From assembly GCA_002428965.1 (NCBI GenBank), contig DIYI01000005.1:124829-188828 (forward strand): a stretch of DNA of 64,000 nucleotides, in the 5' to 3' direction. How positions within the stretch are numbered: the stretch's first letter is position 1; each line of letters starts with the position of its first letter. The stretch is from Jejuia sp. UBA6058. GTDB taxonomy: Bacteria > Bacteroidota > Bacteroidia > Flavobacteriales > Flavobacteriaceae. Position numbers and translations under genes: made by a program. This document shows, in pieces, positions 1 to 8,022 of this stretch. Under the pieces are notes generated by a model. It had not been told where the DNA came from, made no database searches, and saw only the letters and a program-made list of their open reading frames with translations.

Positions 1-599
1 ACGTTATAAAATCTAAAGGCATACAAGATGAAGCTGTATTGAGTGCTATTGGAAAAATACCACGACATCTATTTATGGATTCTGGGTTTTTAGATCATGC
101 GTATCAAGACAAAGCGTTTCCTATAGCCGCAGACCAAACCATTTCTCAACCTTATACGGTTGCGTTTCAAACGGAGCTATTGCAAGTTTTAAAAGGTGAT
201 AAAATATTGGAAATAGGTACAGGTAGTGGCTACCAAACGGCTGTATTATGCCTGTTGGGAGCTAAAGTTTATAGTATTGAACGCCAGCAAGAACTCTTTA
301 AAAGGACAAGTAAGTTTTTGCCAAAACTAGGGTACAGAGCAAAGAAATTAATTTTTGGTGATGGTTATAAAGGTTTAATAGAAGAAGCACCTTTTGATAG
401 CATAATCGTGACCGCCGGAGCACCATTTGTACCAAAAGCCTTATTGGGGCAGCTAAAAGAAGATGGTGGGCGTTTAGTGATTCCTGTTGGTGATGATGTG
501 CAAGTAATGACCTTGTTTATTAGAAAAGGGCCAAAAGAATTTGAGCAGCATGAATTAGGTGAGTTTCGTTTTGTGCCCTTGTTGGAGGATAAGAATTAA
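1..599 (+). CDS. pcm: Protein-L-isoaspartate O-methyltransferase, 5' end cut by window
   Basis: The frame is open from base 3 and runs to the stop at 597-599, so the true start lies upstream of the window. The visible part reads KGIQDEAVLSAIGKIPRH, the usual N-terminal PCMT signature, followed by the SAM-binding motif I LEIGTGSGYQTAVL and an acidic post-I segment around YSIERQ. The family methylates isoaspartyl residues in aged proteins as the first repair step, in the cytoplasm. Probably only 10-25 residues are missing. A TTG at 39 can be read as a start but lies inside the conserved N-terminal signature, so I treat it as internal. Confidence 0.93.
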   Translation, partial: VIKSKGIQDEAVLSAIGKIPRHLFMDSGFLDHAYQDKAFPIAADQTISQPYTVAFQTELLQVLKGDKILEIGTGSGYQTAVLCLLGAKVYSIERQQELFKRTSKFLPKLGYRAKKLIFGDGYKGLIEEAPFDSIIVTAGAPFVPKALLGQLKEDGGRLVIPVGDDVQVMTLFIRKGPKEFEQHELGEFRFVPLLEDKN

Positions 600-616
600 A
601 AAGTGCTAACCTTAAA

Positions 617-979
617 ATGAATTTGAAGTCTAAGTTGCTTAAAATTGCTATTGCTTTTTTAATTCTGTTTGTTTTTATCTACAACTCCAAAACTGACTAT
701 TACAATAAGGATAAAGAGTTTTTTGAAAATAATGTGCATGGAGTTATTTGTAATATTAAAAAAACAAGAGGGACAAAGATTTATTATAACACAACAGATT
801 TTTTCTATCTATCTATACTTAAAAGCAAGGATATCAAAATTCACGATTCAATTTACAAGAAACAAAAATCTGACTTAAATTTATTTCGTAAGGATAAAGA
901 TGGAAAATACTTTTTTTTGAAAAAAATAGAGATAAAAGCTCCAAAAGATAACTACTTTGAATACTTTTTTGATTTTTAA
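617..979 (+). CDS. Small hypothetical protein with N-terminal membrane segment
   Basis: This 120-residue protein begins with a short basic stretch and one hydrophobic helix (about residues 8-22), followed by a lysine- and aromatic-rich extracytoplasmic domain of about 95 residues. It looks like a signal-anchored or secreted protein. I recognise no family. It starts 17 bases after pcm on the same strand and could be cotranscribed with it. The sequence is very AT-rich, and a second overlapping frame at 669-878 is only a shadow. Confidence 0.6.
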   Translation: MNLKSKLLKIAIAFLILFVFIYNSKTDYYNKDKEFFENNVHGVICNIKKTRGTKIYYNTTDFFYLSILKSKDIKIHDSIYKKQKSDLNLFRKDKDGKYFFLKKIEIKAPKDNYFEYFFDF

Positions 980-1011
980 ATTCCTTTGTTATATCCGTTT
1001 GACTTAGCTTT

Positions 1012-1626
1012 TTAATTTATTTTAACGAAAACCCCAAACAACTCATTGCCCATTCTCGGAGGAATAGAGTTATAACATTTCTCAAAAGTGTTTATTTTAA
1101 AGTAAGGCTCAAAATAACCCAAATATTCTTTTTTAGAACCACCAAACGGGCGTTTTTCCATTTCACCAGTTAAAGGAAAATTGAACCAAAGTCCGACAAG
1201 TTTTCCATTTTTAGTGAGTAACTCATGCGTTTGTTTTGCATAAGCCTTTCTGGTTTCAGGTAATGGCGGAAAAGAGCAAAAAAAGGTTTGTTCTAATATT
1301 AAATCGTAGTTGCCTTGATGCTCAAAAAAATCATCTTGTAATATCTGTTCAGCAGGAAAGTCAGGTACTCTTTTTTGAAAGGCCTCAAGCGGTTCCTTGG
1401 CAATATCTAAAACATGAACATTTTTAAACCCTTTTGAAAATAGATACTCAGCTTCATAAGCATTACCTGCTCCAGGAATTAGAATGTTTAAGTCTTTATT
1501 TTCCAGTTGGTCTATATAAGTTTTTAATGGAGTCGAGGGTCCACCAATATCCCAACCTGTATTTTGCTCTTGGTAGCGTTTGGACCAGTAGTTTTTTGTT
1601 GAAATTGAGGAGTTATGATCATTCAT
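1012..1626 (-). CDS. TPMT-like SAM-dependent methyltransferase
   Basis: The 204-residue protein carries the thiopurine S-methyltransferase family pattern. The N-terminal WSKRYQEQNTGWDIGGPSTP segment is the WxxRYxxxxTxWDxGxPSP signature, and ILIPGAGNAYEAEYL follows as the glycine-rich SAM site, then VLDIAKEPLEAF. The C-terminal half has the PPLPETRKAYA and RPFGG segments typical of this family. Small-molecule S-methylation is the known activity of relatives, but the substrate here is unknown. The ATG at 1626 is a good start. It stands alone on the minus strand, separated from the next minus-strand gene by a palindromic repeat pair. Confidence 0.85.
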   Translation of the reverse strand: MNDHNSSISTKNYWSKRYQEQNTGWDIGGPSTPLKTYIDQLENKDLNILIPGAGNAYEAEYLFSKGFKNVHVLDIAKEPLEAFQKRVPDFPAEQILQDDFFEHQGNYDLILEQTFFCSFPPLPETRKAYAKQTHELLTKNGKLVGLWFNFPLTGEMEKRPFGGSKKEYLGYFEPYFKINTFEKCYNSIPPRMGNELFGVFVKIN

Positions 1627-1658
1627 ATTTTAACGCATAAGTAAAATAAAACAAACGT

Positions 1659-1718
1659 GTCATCCTGAACTTGTTTCAGGATCTACTAATTGAGATGCTG
1701 AAATAAATTCAGCATGAC
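1659..1718. repeat. REPIN-like pair of inverted 26-nt palindromic repeats
   Basis: Two 26-nt units face each other: 1659-1684 begins GTCATCCTGAAC and ends TTTCAGGATCT, and 1693-1718 is the same motif inverted, ending TTCAGCATGAC. Each unit is itself a hairpin with an 8-bp stem, ATCCTGAA/TTCAGGAT in one and ATGCTGAA/TTCAGCAT in the other, so the stem differs by a compensated C-G to G-C pair. Further copies occur at 2081-2106, 47029-47054 and, truncated, at 47464. The layout matches the REP-doublet (REPIN) plan known from other bacteria. Confidence 0.85.
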
Positions 1719-1748
1719 AAAGATAAGTGACTTGATTTAGTGTTATTC

Positions 1749-2057
1749 CTATTCATGATTTAATGGTTTCCACAAATCATCCCAATTCGGATTTTCTTTC
1801 TCAATTAAATTGATTTTCCATTCTCTATGCCAATTTTTCAACTGTTTTTCCCTTTTAATAGCATCATCAATAAATTGAAATTCTTCAAAATACACCAAAC
1901 GTTTCAACTTATATTTAGCAGAAAACGAGTCGCCTTCACCTAAAATATGCCTTTCCATTCTGTCATCAATTCCTCCTGTAACTCCAATGTAAAGTACACC
2001 ATTAGGTTTATTAGTTAGAATGTAGACCCAATAATTGTGGTAGGCTCTTTTTGGCAT
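1749..2057 (-). CDS. GIY-YIG family endonuclease-like protein
   Basis: The 102-residue protein is a single GIY-YIG catalytic domain of the COG2827/YhbQ type. YWVYILTNKPNGVLYIGVT holds the two-strand GIY...YIG core, DDRMERH supplies the conserved arginine, and AIKREKQLKNW contains the helix with the catalytic glutamate region. Free-standing members have no settled role; DNA nicking is the family activity. The gene lies between palindromic 26-nt repeats on both sides (1659-1718 downstream, 2081-2106 upstream), so it and the repeats look like one unit placed between two unrelated genes. Confidence 0.88.
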   Translation of the reverse strand: MPKRAYHNYWVYILTNKPNGVLYIGVTGGIDDRMERHILGEGDSFSAKYKLKRLVYFEEFQFIDDAIKREKQLKNWHREWKINLIEKENPNWDDLWKPLNHE

Positions 2058-2080
2058 GTGTTGTGGTTCATCTGGAATTT

Positions 2081-2106
2081 AGATGTTGAAACTAGTTCAG
2101 CATGAC
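2081..2106. repeat. Single 26-nt palindromic repeat upstream of the GIY-YIG gene
   Basis: The unit starts AGATGTTGAAAC and ends TTCAGCATGAC, the same orientation as the right unit of the 1659-1718 pair. Its hairpin stem has one G-T wobble (ATGTTGAA/TTCAGCAT). The bases just before it (about 2063-2080) resemble a decayed partner unit, but the match is weak. It lies 24 bases upstream of the nuclease start codon. Confidence 0.75.
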
Positions 2107-2120
2107 AAAACGTAGGTTGA

Positions 2121-2669
2121 TTAACCCTCAAAAATATTAGTCTCCAACCCATCAATACTTTTCACATTCTTTTCTTTCCAGTAATTCTCAATACGTTCCT
2201 TACCCTGCTTTTCTGCCCATTTATTTAGTTGATTACGCTCTTCTTTAAAATCCATAAAAGGAACTGCATATCCGCAAGAGGTTTGTACACTCTCAATTTT
2301 CATATCCACAATTTGTCGTGTTCCAGGGGTTTCAGGAAACAAATGTTTGTTTTCTTGAAACTCATTATCACGTTCATGATAAGTTTTTGCGGTACCATAC
2401 AATCTTAAAATAAGTGGCTTGTCTTCAAAAGAACAAAACATAATAGTCATTCTATTGTTTTGAAGTAAATGTGCCGCAGTTTCATTACCACTTCCTGTTA
2501 AGTTTAGCCAAAGTATTCTGTTTTGATCCATTACTACAAAAGTATCCTTTAACCCCTTTGGCGATAAGTTAATCCTGCCATCTGCAACCGCAGTGGCCAC
2601 AAAAAAGATATGTTGTGCTTCTATAAACGACTGTAACTCTGGAGTAAGTGCATCAAAAAACTTAGCCAT
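2121..2669 (-). CDS. Pyridoxamine 5'-phosphate oxidase-like flavoprotein
   Basis: The 182-residue protein belongs to the PNPOx-like split-barrel superfamily. FFVATAVADGRINLSPKG is the characteristic first strand pair, followed by RILWLNLTGSGNETAAHL and MTIMFCSFEDKPLILRLYG, which form the barrel and FMN-contact region. A C-terminal extension with SVQTSCGYAVP is common in the bacterial subgroup that is not the true vitamin B6 enzyme. FMN or F420/heme binding is possible, and the substrate is unknown. It ends 5 bases downstream of the hydrolase gene at 2675-4492 and is likely in one operon with it. Confidence 0.82.
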   Translation of the reverse strand: MAKFFDALTPELQSFIEAQHIFFVATAVADGRINLSPKGLKDTFVVMDQNRILWLNLTGSGNETAAHLLQNNRMTIMFCSFEDKPLILRLYGTAKTYHERDNEFQENKHLFPETPGTRQIVDMKIESVQTSCGYAVPFMDFKEERNQLNKWAEKQGKERIENYWKEKNVKSIDGLETNIFEG

Positions 2670-2674
2670 ACCTT

Positions 2675-4492
2675 TTAAAATTTTTCAAGTCCGCCAACTA
2701 CTGGCAACGTCAATTGAGTGTTATTCAAATCAATAGTTAGCTCAGTTCCTGGTTCAGGGTGTAAGGTGTATTCTTTATCACTGGAAAAGATCATTAAACC
2801 AATTTGCTGACCCGCTTTAATAATTTGATCATCTGGTTGTAAATCAAAACTTACGGTGTAGAATTTACCTGGTTTTAATGGCTCGCTTTCGTGTATGGAT
2901 TTATGGTTTTGTGGGTCTGCCCAACCTCTTGTAATAATATTATCGGTAGTTTTAACTCTTCTACCTTCATTCCAAGGAAGCGACACCAACCAAACTGATA
3001 GATTTGCCGCTGGTTTACTACTTGCCAATGTAACCGTAATTTTAGGAACACCAGAAATATGAATATCTTCTGTTAGTATAGGTGTCACGTAAAGCAATCT
3101 GTGTTCAGTTAGTTCTGCTTTTGCCAATGCAGAACCGCTAAAAGAAAAATTATCAACTAGGGTTTCGTTTTGCTGTTTTTCAGGTGTAGTTAAAGATAAA
3201 CGTCCCACTTTAGGCGCGCCAGAATTCAGGTAAAATATCACATTTTGAGCCTCAGGATTTGGATAATCTTTATAAGCCGTCGGTTCTTTCATATTATCAC
3301 CCGCTCTAACAATAAAAGCTTTATTGGTTTCATTTTCTATTCCATTATCCACTCCATGCAGATAATGCGTAAACCATTTATTTAGCATGGGCATTGGAGG
3401 TGGCCCACCATGACCAAATTGGTGGTAATAAATAGCAGTTTCCAATCCCATTTCTTTGGCTTTTTTGTAGATTCTATAGCTGTGTTCTGGCATTACATTC
3501 CAATCATTAAATCCATGAGACATTAGCATAGCAGCTTTCATCGGTTGCATATCATTTAAATAATCTCTTCCCGCCCAAAAATCATTGTAATCGCCAGTTT
3601 GCCTATCCATACCTTTTTTCATTTCGGTATCTCGGACTTTTAAATTATTACTAGCACGTTTACTCTCATTACCACTGTGTATATAATCGTAAAGCACATC
3701 AATGTCTTCACCAAGATATCCACCGGGAGAACGCACTAAACCATTGCTTCTGTAATAATGATAGTAAGAAGTATTTGGTGCCACAGGAATGATTACTTCC
3801 AGTCCATTAACACCAGTTGTTGCGGCAGCAAGTGGAATGGTGCCGTTGTATGATGTTCCTGTCATACCTACTTTTCCGGTACTCCAGAATGCTTTTACTT
3901 CTTCGTTGCTATCAGCTTCTGTATAACCTTTGGCGCGACCATTTAACCAATCTATCACTGCTTTTGGTGCTAAAGATTCATTATCACCTCCAACTGTTGG
4001 AGCACCCTCAGACAAACCTGTACCAGGTGAAGAAGAGTGCACAACAATATAACCGCGGGGAACCCAAGTTTTAATTAAAGAGTTTGATATAATTGGTCTT
4101 TGGCCTAAGCGTGTTACTTCAGGATGTGCACGTTCGGGTCCAATATCGCCTAATTCATGTTTCACATCCCAAAATACACCTGGAACATCAGGTGCAACTC
4201 CCGCATAATAAGGACTAGATTCATAAATAACAGGAAGTTGTAAACCATCTTCAGTTTGCTGCGGACGTATAACATCTACATGTACTCTATCTAATTTCCC
4301 GTCGCCGTCGCTATCAAATTCTGTTTCTACAAATAAATCGTGTCTTATCCATTTGTCAGGCGAATTAAAGGCTTCTACAACTTGTGATTGTCCGTCTTTA
4401 AAGGCTGGTTTTGCTTGTTCTTGAGCTTTTGCATTAAAAATCTGAACTAATAGCAATAAACCAAAGCTGTACTTAAATAGTTTTCTATTCAT
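2675..4492 (-). CDS. Secreted X-Pro dipeptidyl-peptidase (S15/CocE) family hydrolase
   Basis: This 605-residue protein has an N-terminal signal peptide (about residues 1-24, ending NAKAQ). The S15/CocE alpha-beta hydrolase core follows, with the nucleophile elbow GMTGTSYNG (Ser214), the acid region SHGFNDWNV and the histidine in HQFGHGGPP. After about residue 400 comes the C-terminal jelly-roll domain typical of X-Pro dipeptidyl-peptidases and acyl esterases. The family cleaves Xaa-Pro dipeptides or ester/amide bonds; which of these applies here cannot be told from sequence. Periplasmic action is expected. The gene follows the NTF2-like gene by 4 bases, so these minus-strand genes probably form an operon. 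Confidence 0.9.
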   Translation of the reverse strand: MNRKLFKYSFGLLLLVQIFNAKAQEQAKPAFKDGQSQVVEAFNSPDKWIRHDLFVETEFDSDGDGKLDRVHVDVIRPQQTEDGLQLPVIYESSPYYAGVAPDVPGVFWDVKHELGDIGPERAHPEVTRLGQRPIISNSLIKTWVPRGYIVVHSSSPGTGLSEGAPTVGGDNESLAPKAVIDWLNGRAKGYTEADSNEEVKAFWSTGKVGMTGTSYNGTIPLAAATTGVNGLEVIIPVAPNTSYYHYYRSNGLVRSPGGYLGEDIDVLYDYIHSGNESKRASNNLKVRDTEMKKGMDRQTGDYNDFWAGRDYLNDMQPMKAAMLMSHGFNDWNVMPEHSYRIYKKAKEMGLETAIYYHQFGHGGPPPMPMLNKWFTHYLHGVDNGIENETNKAFIVRAGDNMKEPTAYKDYPNPEAQNVIFYLNSGAPKVGRLSLTTPEKQQNETLVDNFSFSGSALAKAELTEHRLLYVTPILTEDIHISGVPKITVTLASSKPAANLSVWLVSLPWNEGRRVKTTDNIITRGWADPQNHKSIHESEPLKPGKFYTVSFDLQPDDQIIKAGQQIGLMIFSSDKEYTLHPEPGTELTIDLNNTQLTLPVVGGLEKF

Positions 4493-4496
4493 AATT

Positions 4497-5057
4497 TTAT
4501 TTTCTTGGAAGGTATTTTTTAGGTATTGGATGTTCTTCGGTTTCTTGTGCCCAATAAATATTCACAATCCACCAACGGTCTTCATCATTAATTAATTGAA
4601 TACTGTTTATGCCTCGCATAAAAGGCGTTTCCTCATCTTTACTATGAAAACTTTCATAGGTGCTAAATACGTGGGCAATATTGCCAAAAGCATTTACTTT
4701 TCTGCTAATTTCTTTTTCAATAAAGCCATTCATGTTCAACCATTTTTGAGAACTTTTAATATACTCTTGTGGTGTTAAATACTTCGCTTTATATACATAA
4801 TCTTCGTTCATTCCAGTAGCGATCAACTTTGCATTAGGGTAGAATAAAAACTTAAATTGTTTCCAATTACGAGCATCACCTTTTTCTGCCGAAATCACCT
4901 CGTAAAGTGTTTTAATTGTTTTATCAAGTGTTAATACTTTTGTACTATCTATTACAAATTCCTTTTTTTCAGAATCCCCTTCTTTTTTAGATTTTTTTTG
5001 AGCTTGAACAAACGTTACTGTAAAGCCGAACAGTAATAGAACTATTACTTTTTTCAT
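4497..5057 (-). CDS. Secreted NTF2/SnoaL-like protein
   Basis: The 186-residue protein has a signal peptide ending FVQAQ and a lysine-rich linker. Its domain of about 140 residues fits the NTF2-like fold by pattern: an N-terminal helix (TLYEVISAEKGDARNW), a LFYPNAKLIATG strand, a middle segment on which residues are added to a helix (EYIKSSQKWL), and a C-terminal sheet ending RWWIVNIYWAQE. No catalytic residues are assignable. It sits immediately upstream of the X-Pro peptidase-like gene with a 4-base gap and may share its substrate or export route. Confidence 0.65.
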   Translation of the reverse strand: MKKVIVLLLFGFTVTFVQAQKKSKKEGDSEKKEFVIDSTKVLTLDKTIKTLYEVISAEKGDARNWKQFKFLFYPNAKLIATGMNEDYVYKAKYLTPQEYIKSSQKWLNMNGFIEKEISRKVNAFGNIAHVFSTYESFHSKDEETPFMRGINSIQLINDEDRWWIVNIYWAQETEEHPIPKKYLPRK

Positions 5058-5127
5058 GTTGAATTAATAAGAAATATGACGCAAAATAATGAATTACTAA
5101 CCTTAAAACGGTTAACACCATCATAAA

Positions 5128-5586
5128 TTATTTGTAGATTTTTTTAATTCTATCAAGGTTGCGTTTGTTGTCTCTATCCTTAATAGTCTCTCGCTTATCA
5201 TAAAGTTTTTTACCACGTGCGAGGGCAATATCTAATTTGGCGTATCCTTTATCATTAATAAATAAACGCAAGGGGATTATAGTTAATCCAGTATTTTGTA
5301 CTTCCTTTTCCAACTTTTTAAGTTCTCGCTTATTTAAAAGTAATTTTCTAACGGCCTTTGGCTTATGGTTATAGTAGGTACCATGAGAATACTCTTCAAC
5401 AGTCATATTAACCACGAAGAGTTCTCCACGATCGTTAAATTCACAAAAACTCTCGGCAATAGAAGCTTTACTATTTCTGATAGATTTTATTTCCGTGCCA
5501 GTTAATACAATACCAGCGGTGTACTTGTCCAATATTTCATATTGAAATCGTGCCTTTTTGTTTTGTATGTTAACCGTTTTTTGCAT
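5128..5586 (-). CDS. smpB: SsrA-binding protein SmpB
   Basis: The 152-residue protein matches SmpB at full length. The KARFQYEILDKYTAGIVLTG start, GTEIKSIRNSKASIAESF, and the C-terminal DIALARGKKLYDKRETIKDR segment with its basic tail are all present. SmpB binds tmRNA and delivers it to stalled ribosomes for trans-translation. The gene stands alone on the minus strand. A TAGTTTTG box on the minus strand ends only 5 bases before the ATG, which suggests a transcript with almost no leader. Confidence 0.97.
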   Translation of the reverse strand: MQKTVNIQNKKARFQYEILDKYTAGIVLTGTEIKSIRNSKASIAESFCEFNDRGELFVVNMTVEEYSHGTYYNHKPKAVRKLLLNKRELKKLEKEVQNTGLTIIPLRLFINDKGYAKLDIALARGKKLYDKRETIKDRDNKRNLDRIKKIYK

Positions 5587-5591
5587 GGATG

Positions 5592-5599
5592 CAAAACTA
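5592..5599 (-). promoter_or_regulatory. Candidate -7 element of smpB
   Basis: On the minus strand this reads TAGTTTTG, an exact match to the Bacteroidota -7 consensus TAnnTTTG. It ends 5 bases before the smpB start codon, so initiation at the usual distance would give a leaderless or nearly leaderless mRNA. I see no clear -33 TTG at normal spacing, which lowers confidence. Confidence 0.45.
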
Positions 5600-5710
5600 C
5601 ATAAAATTAGGTTTAAAGAATTAGAAGAGTTGATTTTATCAGCTTAAATCTATGTTAAACTATTATGGATGGTACTTTTATCTTAATAGATTTACAAAAA
5701 CTTCAATGTC

Positions 5711-6214
5711 ATGCATCGATCAAAATTCTTAAAATCACTAGGCGCTTCATCATTAATTTTACCCATGTTTTCATTTCAATCTTCGGATACTATTCAGGAA
5801 GATCCCATGATGGATAAAGCTTTAGTGAAGGAGTTCGTTCAAGCCGCACACGGCAAGTTAGATTTAGTTAAGGAACTCTTAGCTGAACATCCAATTATAA
5901 TCAATACTGCTCATGATTGGAAATTTGGAGATTTTGAAACAGCCTTAGGTGGTGCGAGTCATGTGGGGAATAAAGAAATAGCTAAATATTTAATGGATAA
6001 TGGTGCGCAGGGCAATATTTTAACTGCAGCTCTTTTTGGTGAATTAAAAATTGTTAAGTCTATGCTTGAGTTTGCACCAGCTTTACTAAATACTAAGGGG
6101 CCTCATGGGTTCACTCTGTTGCATCATGCTAATATTGGTGGGGAAGATGCTTTAGAAGTGAAAGAATATTTATTAGGAATGGGACTCAATGAAACGCGGT
6201 TCAAAATTTATTAA
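5711..6214 (+). CDS. Exported ankyrin-repeat protein
   Basis: The 167-residue protein opens with a short signal-like segment (HRSKFLKSLGASSLILPMF) that resembles a Tat-type leader without the twin arginine. From about residue 35 there are three to four ankyrin repeats: KLDLVKELLAEHPIIINT, ETALGGASHVGNKEIAKYL, ILTAALFGELKIVKSML and GFTLLHHANIGGEDALEVK. Ankyrin repeats are protein-binding scaffolds, so no enzymatic role is implied. The length is normal for this small exported group. It is transcribed divergently from smpB and precedes the S41 protease by 30 bases. Confidence 0.75.
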   Translation: MHRSKFLKSLGASSLILPMFSFQSSDTIQEDPMMDKALVKEFVQAAHGKLDLVKELLAEHPIIINTAHDWKFGDFETALGGASHVGNKEIAKYLMDNGAQGNILTAALFGELKIVKSMLEFAPALLNTKGPHGFTLLHHANIGGEDALEVKEYLLGMGLNETRFKIY

Positions 6215-6244
6215 ATTCACAAATTCATTTCATAAGAGTTTTAC

Positions 6245-7861
6245 ATGAGAAGAATCTTTTTATGCCTTCTAACGTTATATCTATATTCATGTGGCAGCGT
6301 ACAAAAGCATAACGCAGAAATTACCAAATTACATACTGTTGAAGATTTAAGAGAAGATGTTGATAAGCTGTATCATCAACTAAAAAAACATCATCCTAAG
6401 TTATACCAATACACACCACAAGAGACTATGGAATTTAAATTTGATAGTTTAAAGAAGTCCATAAAAACACCGATGAAATCGCGGAATTTTTACAAAAAAG
6501 TTGCGCCAGTTTTAACTAATGTGCGACAAGGACATGTATCAGTGCGTCCACCAAGTAGACTATTTGAAAGAAAAGAGAAGAAGGCATTAAAGCAAAAGAA
6601 ATTTGAGTTTTATGCTTTAGATTTTGAATATCTGGATAACAAATTGTGGGTGAAACGCACACATGGAAAAGACTCATCTTTTGTAGGGGCAGAAGTGGTA
6701 AATATAGGTGGAGAATCTGCTTCGCAATTAGTAGAAACCTATAAAACACGTTTTGCTTCAGATGGTTTTAATACAACATTACATAATAGATTTGTAGGAA
6801 AGGCATTTAGAGCATATTATGTTAGGGATAAGGGCTTTTTAGATAGTTTAGAAGTAACATTTAAAACCAAAGATTACACATTTTCCAAGATGTTTAAGCG
6901 TGTGCCTAAAAAAGATTCTTCGATTTCACTCAGTACAAGAAATAATACTAAAGATTCTATCGAGGTTAAAAATGATAGTATCAAAAAAGTAAAGCCTAAG
7001 AAACTAACAAAACAACAGAAAGATAGTTTAAAGATTGCATCTAAAAAACGAAAGAAATACAACAAGAAACATGGTTTTATTGTGAGGTCTAAAGAATACA
7101 CTCGAAATTTTAAATTTATTGGGAAGGATGGTGCGGTTGCATACATGAAAATTCGGGGGTTTGGCAATGGCAATTACAAGAAATTTTACGAAGAAAGTTT
7201 TGCTAAAATAGACTCTGCTAAATCCAAAAATTTCATTTTGGATTTGCGAGATAATGGTGGCGGACGCATTGCGGAGATAGAAAAGCTCTATTCCTACCTC
7301 ACAGATAAAGAGTTTCAGTTCATAACAGAAAGTGAGGTAAATAGTAGGATTCCAATTTTAAAATCGGTTATGACCAATACAACGCCTACTGGTTTAAAAA
7401 TATTGTCAGGTATTGTTTCTCCAATAGCCATTGTTCAAAATTTACTGAGAACAAAAAAGAAAGACGGAAAGCTATATTATAAATTCAAGTATACCAAACC
7501 AGAAGCACCAAACCCTTTAAATTTTAAAGGTAAAGTTTATGTATTAATCAATGGTAATTCGTTCTCAGCGTCTTCTATTATTTCTACAAACTTGCACGCT
7601 ACAAAACGGGCTAAATTCGTTGGTGAGGAAACTGGAGGTGCATACAATGGTACGGTAGCAGGTTTTTATAAATTATACAAATTGCCAGCTTCAAAATTAG
7701 TGGTACGCATAGGTTTAATGCAAATTGAAGCTCCTTATAAGATTGCGCCTGATGGTTATGGCATTAAACCAGATGTTGAAATTTTACCGACGGTAGACGA
7801 TTTACAACAAAATAAAGATCCAGAGTTGGATTGGATTTTGACTGATATTGAAAAGCAATAG
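6245..7861 (+). CDS. Lipoprotein S41-family peptidase
   Basis: This 538-residue protein has a lipoprotein signal (LYLYSCGS) and an S41 C-terminal-processing-peptidase core. The ILDLRDNGGG motif precedes the substrate-binding strand, and VYVLINGNSFSASSII carries the S-A-S nucleophile (around Ser441-Ser443). GEETGGAYNGT stands where CtpA-type enzymes have their lysine, which is closer to the S41B/tricorn-core pattern. A Lys/Ser-rich charged insert at about residues 220-280 separates a PDZ-like N-terminal half from the catalytic half. It probably acts at the outer or inner membrane on the periplasmic face. The substrate is unknown. Confidence 0.85.
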   Translation: MRRIFLCLLTLYLYSCGSVQKHNAEITKLHTVEDLREDVDKLYHQLKKHHPKLYQYTPQETMEFKFDSLKKSIKTPMKSRNFYKKVAPVLTNVRQGHVSVRPPSRLFERKEKKALKQKKFEFYALDFEYLDNKLWVKRTHGKDSSFVGAEVVNIGGESASQLVETYKTRFASDGFNTTLHNRFVGKAFRAYYVRDKGFLDSLEVTFKTKDYTFSKMFKRVPKKDSSISLSTRNNTKDSIEVKNDSIKKVKPKKLTKQQKDSLKIASKKRKKYNKKHGFIVRSKEYTRNFKFIGKDGAVAYMKIRGFGNGNYKKFYEESFAKIDSAKSKNFILDLRDNGGGRIAEIEKLYSYLTDKEFQFITESEVNSRIPILKSVMTNTTPTGLKILSGIVSPIAIVQNLLRTKKKDGKLYYKFKYTKPEAPNPLNFKGKVYVLINGNSFSASSIISTNLHATKRAKFVGEETGGAYNGTVAGFYKLYKLPASKLVVRIGLMQIEAPYKIAPDGYGIKPDVEILPTVDDLQQNKDPELDWILTDIEKQ

Positions 7862-7964
7862 AATATACTGCCTTTAACGTAAAGTGTTGCATATTTATTA
7901 AAAATTAGCGGCAATATTTCAAGTGTCATATTTCTAGTGTTATAAGGTTAAATTTTTATGGTGC

Positions 7965-7988
7965 AAATACAAAACATTTGTATTTTTG
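7965..7988 (+). promoter_or_regulatory. lpdA promoter with overlapping perfect inverted repeat
   Basis: TATTTTTG at 7981-7988 matches the TAnnTTTG -7 consensus and lies 34 bases before the lpdA ATG. Overlapping it is a perfect 9-bp inverted repeat, AAATACAAA (7965-7973) and TTTGTATTT (7977-7985) with a 3-base centre. The position suits an operator that would block or recruit polymerase. No clear -33 TTG is seen, and the binding protein is unknown. Confidence 0.5.
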
Positions 7989-8022
7989 GTAACCGTTTTA
8001 ATATAACATTCAAAATTATTTT

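Noticed and set aside
1659..1718. Repeat pair read as a bidirectional terminator
   Set aside because: Hairpins lack T tracts, and the same 26-nt unit recurs at unrelated places, including upstream of start codons. A dispersed repeat explains it better.
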